NCBI GenBank assembly: GCA_030704615.1 | Contig: CM060733.1 | Span: 72,852,001 to 72,916,000, forward strand | From: Takakia lepidozioides | Lineage: Eukaryota > Streptophyta > Takakiopsida > Takakiales > Takakiaceae | Direction: 5' to 3' | Length of the DNA stretch: 64,000 bases | Shown here: positions 54,961 to 64,000 of the stretch, piece after piece | Position numbering within the stretch: position 1 is the first letter of the stretch | Layout: every line of letters begins with the position of its first letter | The notes under the pieces: generated by a model | The model's database searches: none | What the model was told of the DNA's origin: nothing | What the model saw: only the letters and a program-made list of their open reading frames with translations | Program-made: the position numbers and the translations under genes

Positions 54961-56166
54961 GTGCACTCCAGATTCCACGAAAAGTCACTGCGTACAGCTA
55001 CATTGGGGAATGCCGTATCAGGTATCTGTCAACTTACTCCAGGGGTTCGAATGTGGGAACTGGTGAAAGTGATCTGCATGATGAGGATAACATTTGTGCC
55101 ATGAATCTCACCCGCATCCACTGGGCTGATTTTTCATGATGATTCTCATTTAAAGAAGGGAGACCTACTACCCCAACTTTGCTCCCTCCCTTGATTTCAC
55201 TTATTGAATCAAGCAGTTTAATCCAAACACAAGAACTCCTGCTATGGTAGCACAGTTCTAGATTGAGCAGCTGTGGACATTTCATTTTGTCACTGAATTC
55301 CAGATTAACCTGGTTGCATGATACTTGAAGGAAAAACCAATTGGAGGAGGGTTGTTGAACTGTTGGTCCATGGCTCCTGCGCATCCTTGATTCCGATTTT
55401 CCCAGCTACGACGGGCACCCATGGAGAAGAATGCGCACTGCTATGCTGTTGCGGCGGAACTGCTGCCAGTGGACGTGGGTGGATTCCATCGGAGAGACTT
55501 ATACTCCTGAAGGAGTGCGCTCCTCTTCTCCATTGTATGGGGACATTCGCATTGGTGTGGACGACGAAAACGTGAAGCTTTCCATATTCGATGGTGGTAT
55601 GATTGAAGGGCACGACATTGTGGTGAACATCAACAAGGGCGGTACAACGGCTGCAATCCAGTTTACCTGGAGGAGCCCCATGACTCATGAGCTAGTTCTC
55701 AGAGCAGTCGAAGTCCCATTGACAACGTGACTTGTATTCATAAGGCACAGGGCTAAAGATTTGTTTCACAATCAGCACAGTAGACGTGCTTCAAATGCAA
55801 TTCACGTGGATCAATAAAAACCCCATTGTGCCTTCTTTTTGTTCTATTCTGTATCCATCGTTCCCAGAATGCATCATTCCTCATTTCGTTTGGGATTGGG
55901 AGTGTGGGTGGATTTTGCAAGTGGCTGGGAGGCTGAAATGGGCCCCCATTGTACAGAGCAGTACCACCCTACCATTCGCGAAACATTGCCTTTCAATATG
56001 TAATTCTAAAAAACATTGCCGAACCTCCTTCATCGGGAGGTCCTTCTCCCCCTATGACCGTGACACCCTAAACCCTATTCCCGCGGACACTCATTTCCGG
56101 AAAATAGTCCTGCTCATGTTTTTTTCGACACTTACGACTCTGCTCATGGCTCATGCCGCTCATGGC
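54961..56166. other. Unassigned region with small ORFs
   Basis: The longest sensible frame is 55,431-55,730 (99 codons: YGDIRIGVDDENVKLSIFDG, GHDIVVNINKGGTTAAIQF). It looks protein-like but I cannot place it in a family. Nothing else recognised. Confidence 0.35.
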
Positions 56167-56760
56167 TCATGGCTCATGAAATAGCAGCCCCCCACCCTTG
56201 GCTATACTAGAAGTCTCTGTTACCATATAACCATATGGCAAACACGTTTGGAAAGCTGTTCTTGGTGTAAGTTTGATCCACAAGATATCCTTGGGAATCC
56301 AATTCTTTACCAGTACAAGTTCTTCATGCATATGAGTGTAAACATTCACTTTTCGTTCCTCCCAGCCATCAAACTCCACTCGTTTAATGGATAGCAACGA
56401 TATCACATAAACTAGCATTGGTAACCAACTTGCTCTTCCTCTACAGGCCACTTGATAAATCTTTATCACTCCTTTCTCTAGACCCCACTCAGGATCTGCA
56501 TCATGCACTCTCTTAAGAATGTTTTCTTTGCAACCGTCTGGCAATTCCAAGAATCTCTGAAAGAATTGCTTGGACAACCTTTCTTTCTCAGTTCCACAGG
56601 GAATTTGATTCACATCAAATTCTTTAATTCTCCAACCACCATGATCCCACCAGATGCCAGTCACATCTGGTTGTTCTTGACCCAGTTCCCCAGTATGGTC
56701 GCCAAATGTCAAGCGGCTTTTACTCACCCATCCCTTTGCTATCCGAGGTGGAAACTCCAA
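56167..56760 (-). CDS. Unrecognised ORF, 197 codons
   Basis: Begins MEFPPRIAKGWVSKSRLTFG on the minus strand and ends GGGLLFHEP at 56,167. Composition is soluble, with Trp-rich WWDHGGWRIKEFD and a Leu-rich middle (LPMLVYVISLLSIK). No known motif. It is one of the longest clean frames outside transposons, so may be a real gene exon or a transposon-derived fragment; no neighbour clarifies this. Confidence 0.35.
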   Translation of the reverse strand: MEFPPRIAKGWVSKSRLTFGDHTGELGQEQPDVTGIWWDHGGWRIKEFDVNQIPCGTEKERLSKQFFQRFLELPDGCKENILKRVHDADPEWGLEKGVIKIYQVACRGRASWLPMLVYVISLLSIKRVEFDGWEERKVNVYTHMHEELVLVKNWIPKDILWIKLTPRTAFQTCLPYGYMVTETSSIAKGGGLLFHEP

Positions 56761-56987
56761 GATAGAAGAGTTGGATATCTCTAAGCACTCAGCCCTCTCA
56801 GAACAAATCAGTCATGACCTACAGCTAGTGTATTGTGGTTGTGCTTCCTGTTTGTATTTCTTCTTGCTTTCATGTTAACAAATTACCTTGTTGTGTATAC
56901 TTAAGCATCAGATTGCTTCAGTAATCTTTTAGGTTCCATTCACTCATCCATTCATTCCACAGCTTCACTCAAGTCTCTCTACACAGT

Positions 56988-59963
56988 GTGATTATATCGA
57001 ATATAGAAGCCGGACCGAGTGTAGCCGTGAGTGTGGTAACCCCTATAGTGGATACCCTTGCGGTAACCCGAACTCAGGCCAAGAAACAGAAACCTCCAGA
57101 TAAGGAGATTGAAGAAGAACGGAAACAATATCCAGAAAGTGCAGCATGGCAAGAAGAAAAGAGCTTACACCAGGGGGTAAGTAAAGCCATAGCTCAGATG
57201 CAAGAAAGAACCCATATACCTTATGGAGAGCCAACTCCAGATAATCAAATCAGACCAACGATGAAGACCACGAATAAAACCACGGAAACAGAATTGGCTG
57301 AAGTAATCTGTCAGACCAAGACCCAAATTACCATTGGACAATTATTAAAAATTGCTCCACACTGCAAGAAAACTTTATTTCAGGCAATCGAGGCATTGAC
57401 CCCCACACCAAAACAAAAACCAACACCAGAGGTTTACACGATTAAACCCACAACTATACGACAAACTCCAGACTACGACGAAGCAATACCCGTAATGCAA
57501 GTACGTATTGGACGGAAGCTCGTAACGGATGTACTCATCGATGGAGGATCCGGAGTGAATATCATGACAATAAAAATGAAGAAGTCACTAGGATTGGGGC
57601 ACATGGAACCTGCTCCATTCACGATACGAATGGCTCATCAACGAAAAGTGCAGCCATTGGGTATCATCAGACGACTTGCAATGGAAGTAGCAGGACTGGT
57701 ATACGAAGTATCAGTAACCATTCTCAGAATGGAGGATGTGGCAGAAGGATACTCGCTACTACTTGGCCGACCATGGTTAATACAAGCCTAATCACACCAT
57801 GATTGGGGAAGTCAGACTCTCACGGTCAAAAAAAGATCAGAAAAAGTCACCATCACTACGAAGCAACAAGGTACCATTCCACAAGAGAAACGACCTTGCA
57901 TAGTGGAAGAGTATGATTGGTCCAGTGGACTGTCGGATGAAGAAGAAGCCACAGTATATGCAGCACATCCACAGTTGGAACCTATTGGGCAATTAGTGGT
58001 CAAGCATACCACAACAGTAGGATGTCACATGGTGAACACCCAAGGAGAACCGAATACTTCGAGAACGAAAGATCCGGAGGAAGAAGCGATGGACACACCT
58101 CAACACCCTGCCCGTCTCTATCAAGAAAGGGAAGAGGACATTCAAATCAGTGAAGTACTTGCCACGATTGCAACCATCGGACAAGAGATTGCAGGATGGA
58201 CAGTAACGGAAGAAACTCAATTGATTCAAGTGAATCTGGGAACAGTGGAAAAACCACAGATAATACGAGTAAGTGCAGGTCTTGAAGAATCATTTCTACA
58301 AGAAGCCACTGCCTTATTCACTGAATACAAGGATGTATTTGCCTGGAACTACAAAGATTTGAAAGGTATACCTTCCAACATCTGTCAACACCGAATTGAA
58401 TTGGAAATTGACTCAAAACCAATTCGTCAGAACCGTTACAGAATGAACCCCAACTATGCAGCTAAAGTTTGAGAAATTACTGGATGCAGGATTCATATAC
58501 CCAGTAGAGACACCACAATGGCTATCGCCCATTGTGATAGTACCCAAGAAAAATGGAAAACTGCAAGTATGTGTGGACTACCGCAAGTTAAACGCAGGAA
58601 CCAAGAAAGACCCCTTTCCACTACCTTTTACTGAAATAGTGTTGGACACAGTGGCCGGACATGAGATGTACTCATTCATGGATGGGTTTAGTGGGTACAA
58701 TCAGGTGCAGATGGCAAAAGAAGACCGTGAAAAGACCGCATTCATCACTGAATGTGGAGCCTATGCTTACAAAGTCATGTCATTTGGACTTTGCAACGCA
58801 CCAACCACGTTTCAGCGAGCAGTATCTGAGATATTCAAGAATTATCTCAACGATTTTATGCAGGTGTTTTTGGATGATTTCAGTGTCTTCGGACAGAAAT
58901 CCAAACACTTGGCATAGTTAAAACTGTGCCTACAAGCCTGCAGAAACAATGGAGTAAGTCTCAATCCGGAAAAATGTACATTTTGTGTGAATTCAGGATT
59001 ATTGTTGGGACACATTGTGTGCCAACAGGGAATTCTGGTGGATCCAAAGAAAGTGGAGGTTATCCAGAAAATACCACCACCAGAAATCCCAAGAAACTTA
59101 AGAGATTTCTGGGACAGACGAGCTATTACAGAAGGTACATGGACAAATATGCTCACAGAGCAGCACCAGTCTATAGACTGCTGAAGCAAGATGTCGAATA
59201 CCGATGGTCTCCAGCTTGCCAGGAATCATTCGATTCACTAAAAAGAACACTCACAACAACACCAATTCTGATAAATCCAAGATGGGATTTACCATTTCAT
59301 GTACACAGTGATGCATCAGGCATTGCTTTGGGAGCAGTTTTAGCTCAGAATGTGACAGACACAATAGATTCACCGATCTATTATGCAAGCAGATTGTTGA
59401 CAGCAGCCGAGAAGAACTATAGCACCACAGAAAGGGAAGCATTGGCAATGATTTATGTTGTTCAGAAGTTTCGGCATTATTTACTTGGCAATCGCTTTAA
59501 GTTTATTGTTGATCATCAGGCTCTAGTTCATTTAGCAAATCGACCACTAGCTAGTGGCAGGGTTGCTCGATGGTTATTACTTCTTCATGAGTATGATTTT
59601 GAAGTTGTTCATAAACCAGGGAGATTACATGTTACAGCAGATCATCTGACAATGATTACTACAGGAGAACCAGCCACGGGGGTAGAGGATCAACTTCCCG
59701 ACGCATTTATGTTTGTTGTACAACCAGAAGCACCAGATGAAGAGACAGATCCTATAGACGCTCTGGGAATGTTTCAAGGAGACTATGACCTTCCAGATGC
59801 TCTTAAACTCATGGATGACACTGATGAAGAAGAGGACTCATCAGATGAAGATGAACCTCTTGATGAAGGACCTATTATTGAGGAAGAGCCAGATCCAGAA
59901 GAAGAAGATAACAAGGAAAACGAAGAAACAAACAATCAAAGAATTGGCCAATATCAGTATTAG
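56988..59963 (+). pseudogene. pol: Copy 2 gag end, protease, RT, RNase H (broken)
   Basis: The first frame (56,988-57,791) has protease VLIDGGSGVNIM (about 57,531) and ends at TAA (57,789). RT resumes at 58,456: VCVDYRKLNAG, FGLCNAPTTFQR, FLDDFSVFG; stop TAG at 58,915. RNase H is in the frame 58,926-59,963: KKLKRFLGQTSYYRRYMDK, HSDASGIALG, VDHQALVHLANRPLASGRVA, then the acidic linker. It shares with copy 1 the frameshift between RT and RNase H (about 59,070-59,095). A deletion near 58,470 removes part of the RT N-terminus. Confidence 0.85.
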
Positions 59964-60487
59964 AGCTTATACAGTTACCAAAGAAGAATCAGAAGACATT
60001 CATGATCAAGATCAAGATGATTGGAATCAAATACTATCTGAACACAGGGAAATTTCCTGAAGACTACACCAAAGATGGCAGGAGGAAGCTTTCAATGAAA
60101 AACAAGCCAAATGTACAAAAGAGGAATTGACTCCATAATGAGAAGATGTGTAAACAAAGAGCAAGCCAAAACAGTAATGCAAGAACTACACGAAGGAATT
60201 GTAGGAGGACACTTCAGTTCGGACCTGCTAGCAAAGAAGATATTATTAGCAGGTTACTGGTGGCCTACTGTATTTGGAGATACTTATGAACACTGTCAAT
60301 AGTGTGATGTTTGCCAGAGGATGGGACCAGTAGAACGAACTGGGAAAGGTACTCTACACCCAATACTACCAACAGAACCATTTCAGCGCTAGGGGCTAGA
60401 CTTCGTGGGACCCATTAAACCTCCAGCAAGGTACACACAAAACCAATACATCATCATAGCCACTGACTACACTACCAGATGGGTAGC
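56990..60487 (+). mobile_element. Ty3/gypsy retrotransposon, non-chromovirus, copy 2, truncated both sides
   Basis: Nearly identical in plan and sequence to copy 1 at 4.0-7.2 kb, but it keeps about 240 bp more 5' coding sequence (TRTQAKKQKPPDKEIEEE). It breaks off inside the integrase at about 60,483-60,487, where it meets a reverse-strand gag gene. No LTR was recognised on either side, so the left limit is approximate. Confidence 0.8.
59964..60487 (+). pseudogene. int: Copy 2 integrase N-terminus (truncated)
   Basis: [37 protein letters not shown] and CDVCQRMGPVERTGKG show the HHCC finger, with TAG where CAG is expected at 60,299. [17 protein letters not shown] begins the core; the rest is missing beyond 60,487. 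Confidence 0.75.
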
Positions 60488-61749
60488 CATGGCAGCGAGC
60501 CTCTGCTCTAGCTGCTGAAGCCGGTTGGCCATGCCTTGGTCAACACCCTGACCTCCGCGTCCTTGGCCATGTTGAATTTGCCCTTGGCCTACACCCCGTG
60601 CTTGGCCACCTCGTTCTCTTTGGGCTGCTCCCCTCACCCCCGGCCACCATTGTTCCCTTGGAACTGGCCTGGGCGCAACTTGGGATGCAAACCATAACAC
60701 TGGGCCTCTCCATGCCCGTGCTTGCCACAATGCCCACGTTGCAACTGTGCAGGCTGTGCATGTGCCGGCCCTTTGCCTCCCTCTGGACAATTCTTCTTGA
60801 CGTGGGGTCCTCCACATGTCCAACACACCATATCCGCCCGTTGTTGGCCTGCAAATGAAGGGAGAGACCCCTACATCTGAGGTCATCTCTGCCCTTCCCT
60901 GAGCTTCACCTGAGCCCCCTTGTTGCCTTGAGCTTGTTGAGGTAGTGGTTGGCTAGGAGCACCACTACCCCATGGTGTCTCCTTAGCAAATCCTACCATG
61001 ACCACTCGTTCCTCCACCATGTTGAGCTCTATCTGCTCTGCCAGCAAAAATACATTTGCTAAGGTGGGCTGGGCCGCTTGTAGGAGAGTTGCATCCCGCA
61101 CCCTTCTCCTCAGCTCCTTGTTCAATATCCCATACCAGAATTGGACTGCTTGAGCTTCTGTAACCCATTGGGTTACATTTATCAAGCGCCTCATGCGAGT
61201 GAAAGCCTCCCTCAAGCTCTCAGTAGGCTTCCGTTGGAACTCTTGCAAGCTCCGCAACTTCTCTGTCCTCACCCCTTGGTAGTTCCTTCTCAACTCTTCG
61301 AAGAACTCCACAACAGGGTTGAAGGCAGACACGGGTACTGGTGCTGGTGTGGTAGTGGCTTGGGTGGACGTCGTAGCTACGGTACCACCAGTCCCACTAG
61401 TCCCACTGTTGCTTGCTGAAGCTGCCGGTGCAACGGAAGGTGTTGCCACTGCCCTCGTGACTCTAGTGCCCCTAGTGATGAAGTCATAGTCGGGTGACCA
61501 GTACATCTTCCACTCCTCGATCTCAACCTCATGCCCCCGCCTGAACTCATGGCAATCATCCATAGGCAGCCCCTCAAGGTGCTGAAACAGCCCCTTCCAT
61601 GTCATGAAAGGCGTAAATAGTTGTGGATTGCGCATTTGCTGCAAATCACACCAACTATCAAACTCTTGGATAAAATCATCCAACTCGATGGTGTCCACCG
61701 CCCCAGAGTACCTTCGTGGCCCATTGGTAGCTCCATACATCTCTTCCAT
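60484..61749 (-). pseudogene. gag: Retrotransposon gag, reverse strand (frameshifted)
   Basis: ATG at 61,749 (MEEMYGATNGPRRYSGAVDT). Capsid-like region: LRSLQEFQRKPTESLREAF, TRMRRLINVTQW, AQAVQFWYGI, with a Thr/Ser/Pro linker before it. The frame ends at 60,883; the CCHC-like knuckle (CWTCGGPHVKKNCP, about 60,826) lies in another frame. At the 3' end [14 protein letters not shown] meets the truncated copy 2. No protease or RT follows, so this is an isolated gag of a different LTR element. Confidence 0.7.
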
Positions 61750-62565
61750 TGTGTCCCACAACAATGACAAGGAAACAACTTGCACCGCCGGTATGAGTCA
61801 TCCTGATTCACAATCCGAATCAGAACCTTCCGTAGAAGACACAGGAGGTGAAGGTGGCCTAAACCGCACACCTCGTCTCGTGTACCCACTAGTATCGCTA
61901 GTGCTCGAACCGACACTATCCCCAGCAATTAATGGCACCTCCGTATTGACACTTTACCGGTCATGAACATGTCACTAACCTCCTCTCCATAAGGTAACCG
62001 GGTAGAGAACCTGTTGCGGCTTATGGTTTGGAATACTAAGTTCATAATATAGCCTACACCTGTACCTGCATCCGCCGCAAGCACTCCTATGGTTGGCTGG
62101 TCATCACCTCCAATCTCACCACAGGAGAAACAATGATGGTCTGGCTGGTCATCACCCCAGCCTCACCATCGACAGCATGCTCTAGGACTGGCCGGTTATC
62201 AAATCCGGACCAATCACCTATAAAAACAAGCGCCCACACAAAACTAGCATGGCGCACAGTCAAGCATACAGGTATGGAGGGGATCCAAACACAAGAAATC
62301 AGAACGACAACTCCCCCACACCAAAAACAACTCCACGGTGTTGCTCCTGCAATGATATCCCAGCCCAAACCTGGACTGACTCTTGCCTCCACCTACGGAA
62401 AGGTCTTGGCCTAATGAGAGGGTAGAAACTACGAAGAAAAGAAGCTAAAGCAATGCCTAACCCCAGCATGCTCTCATCCCAACACTCTTCCTCTCTTCTC
62501 TTCCCTCACTTGCATGACCATGGGAATATCATGAAGATATTCCTTAAACCGCCCTCCACGAGCTT
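61750..62565. other. Upstream of gag; no gene recognised
   Basis: It probably includes the 5' leader of the reverse-strand gag element, but no LTR ends, TATA box or primer-binding site were identified. Short frames on both strands have no recognisable domain. Confidence 0.35.
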
Positions 62566-63055
62566 CAAAATCCACCAGTGTCTCCACGAGTCAGCACAGG
62601 CTGTCCACAGGTCAATATGGGCCACCACAGACCAGCACAAGCCCACACAGTTTACTGGTCACAGCCATCACAGCCCCACAGACCGCAGCCTGTCACGGCC
62701 CGTCACAGCCCCAAAGGCCACATGTCACAGCCTGTCACAGCCCATCACAACCCATCACAACCCCAAAGGCCACAGGCACAGCCTGTCACAGCCCTACAAA
62801 GGTCACAGTGTCACAGCCCCTCACAGCCCCATAGGCCACAGGGCACAGCCTGTTACAGCCCGCCACAGCCCGTCACAGCCCCACAGGCCACAGGGCACAG
62901 CCTGTTACAGCCCCTCACAGCCCATCACAACCCCACAGGCCACATGGCACAGCCCACCACAGCCTGTCACAACCCGTCGCAGCCCGTCACAGCCCCACAG
63001 GCCACAGGGCATAGTCTGTTACAGCCCGCCACAGCCTGTCACTTCAAGAGCCATG
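62566..63055 (+). repeat. Minisatellite of CACAGCC units
   Basis: About 490 bp built from TCACAGCC(C/T)(A/G)TCACAGCCC and CCACAGGCCACAGGGCACAG words, with higher-order units near 60 bp. The open frames across it (for example 62,453-63,154) simply translate the repeat (SQPVTA, ITTPQ) and are not genes. Confidence 0.9.
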
Positions 63056-63159
63056 CTCTATCTAGGCTTGAGATTGAAACCCCAACTCAGAGCACGCTCT
63101 ACAAGTGTCGGACTGTCACATAAGAACAGATCAACCCCTTCCCTTCTCTTCTAGTTCTC

Positions 63160-63500
63160 TAAAGCTTGAAAACAAAAGCCCAATGGACTGAAGGCATGCT
63201 CCACACATGCCCCACTCTCACCACCAGAGATCAACCCCTTTGCTTTCTTTCTTGCACCCACCAATCTGAAAATACACGCTTCAGCGGGCTGGAAGCATGC
63301 TCCACACATGCCTTACATGAAAACCAACCCCTTTCTTCCTTTCTTGCACTCCCAAACCTGAAAGTACAAGCCTTCAACAGGCTGAAAGCATGCTCCACAC
63401 ATGCATTGCTCTCTGAAGTCAGCCCTTCCCTCTTCCTTGCTTGCCCTCCAAGCTTGAAAATGGAAGCTTCAATGAGCTGAATACATGCTCCACACATGCA
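63160..63500 (+). repeat. Tandem repeat of about 96 bp with CATGCTCCACACATGC core
   Basis: The core recurs at about 63,195, 63,296, 63,389 and 63,485. Looser relatives (CATGCTCTATCTAGGC near 63,051; CATACTCCACAAAGTGC near 63,794) suggest a longer decayed array. Confidence 0.8.
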
Positions 63501-64000
63501 ACCTCTTCAAACAAGAGATATCAGCCCCCTATCTTGGCTCCTTAGCTCCTTGATGCTCTCTAAGACAAGACTAAGCACTCCTAAGCCCTTGCCAAGCTCC
63601 TGAAACCCTAAGGCTTACATTTCCAGCCACAAGACACTCTTCTTGTGGTGCAAGAGCTCTTCTTCCAAGCTCTGAAACCCTAGGTGCACATTCCATGGCC
63701 TTGCCGCACCTCTTAGCTCCTGTTCCAGCCCTGCTCTTGCCATGACAAAAGCCCTCTCAATGCTGAAGCTCGAGATTGAAACCCAATCTCAACATACTCC
63801 ACAAAGTGCACTGATTTGCCCCAAGCCAAATCAGCCCTTTCGCTTGGACTTGCAATCCTGCAGCATGGTGCTTTCATCTCTGAAGCTGAAGATCAAATGC
63901 CAAGGTCTACCACCTCGTAACCCACATCGCCTCCGCTTCTAACAACCAAGAGCTTCACGGTGCTCCTTGCATAACAACCTGGTTTCTCTCATTCTCAAGC
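63501..64000. other. No gene recognised
   Basis: CT-rich sequence with loosely repeated AAGCTC, GAAACCCTA and AGCTCCTT words; no coding motif. It probably continues the decayed tandem array past the window end. Confidence 0.4.

Noticed and set aside
56790-57000. 5' LTR of Ty3 copy 2
   Set aside because: The sequence does not match the 3' LTR of copy 1 and lacks clear TG...CA ends or a primer-binding site.
62453-63154. Long open frames rich in Ser/Pro/Gln/Thr
   Set aside because: They translate the CACAGCC minisatellite in two frames with equal openness; no start context or domain.

Overview
The window looks like a gene-poor, transposon-rich stretch of a large land-plant nuclear genome. The evidence is PLS-type pentatricopeptide repeat (PPR) remnants with E and DYW domains, spliced genes with GT-AG introns, Ty3/gypsy retrotransposons (one with an initiator-Met tRNA primer site and a chromodomain), and CACTA-, MULE- and hAT-type DNA transposons. 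PPR-DYW abundance and retroelement style suggest a seedless vascular plant or similar lineage; the species cannot be fixed from sequence alone. I see no intact host gene: nearly every coding stretch is a transposon gene or a broken PPR copy.

Layout. 0.7-4.0 kb: decayed MULE-like transposase gene with a SWIM motif, fused at 4,004-4,009 to a 5'-truncated Ty3/gypsy element (to about 12.25 kb: pol, a long extra reading frame, 3' LTR). 12.3-14.0 kb: left half of a PPR pseudogene. 14,004-30,200: a 16.2-kb CACTA-type element splitting that PPR copy, with 26-bp terminal inverted repeats and a GAT target duplication; the PPR resumes at 30,201. Inside it lie reverse-strand PPR fragments, themselves split by an 11.2-kb MULE-like element (about 15,831-27,069). 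This inner element has two divergent genes: a SWIM-type transposase (minus strand) and a multi-exon gene (plus strand) that resembles a permuted N6/N4-type methyltransferase and whose introns hold clustered 20-bp palindromes.

30.5-43.5 kb: arrays of a hairpin repeat (GCGACCGCC, 5-6 nt spacer, GGCGGTCGC) in four blocks, a decayed protein-kinase-like gene, four consecutive long fold-backs, a tandem repeat of about 1 kb, and a BED/DUF659 hAT transposase cut off by one array. 43.5-53.3 kb: a second PPR-DYW pseudogene, split by a young chromovirus (43,757-50,721; TSD ATGCG; LTRs with three differences) and by a 675-bp TIR element (51,103-51,777; TSD TCAT), with its DYW end duplicated in tandem (644-bp period). 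53-57 kb: more PPR debris and unrecognised sequence. 57.0-60.5 kb: a second copy of the first Ty3 family, abutting a reverse-strand gag gene (60.5-61.75 kb). 62.5-64 kb: minisatellites.

Main ideas worth testing: (1) PPR copies act as repeated landing sites, giving internally dated nested insertions; (2) the inner MULE-like element pairs a transposase with a possible DNA methyltransferase and clustered palindromic sites; (3) the hairpin arrays behave like subterminal repeats of a hAT family. Frequent single-base frameshifts, even in the young chromovirus, mean either real decay or residual assembly indels.
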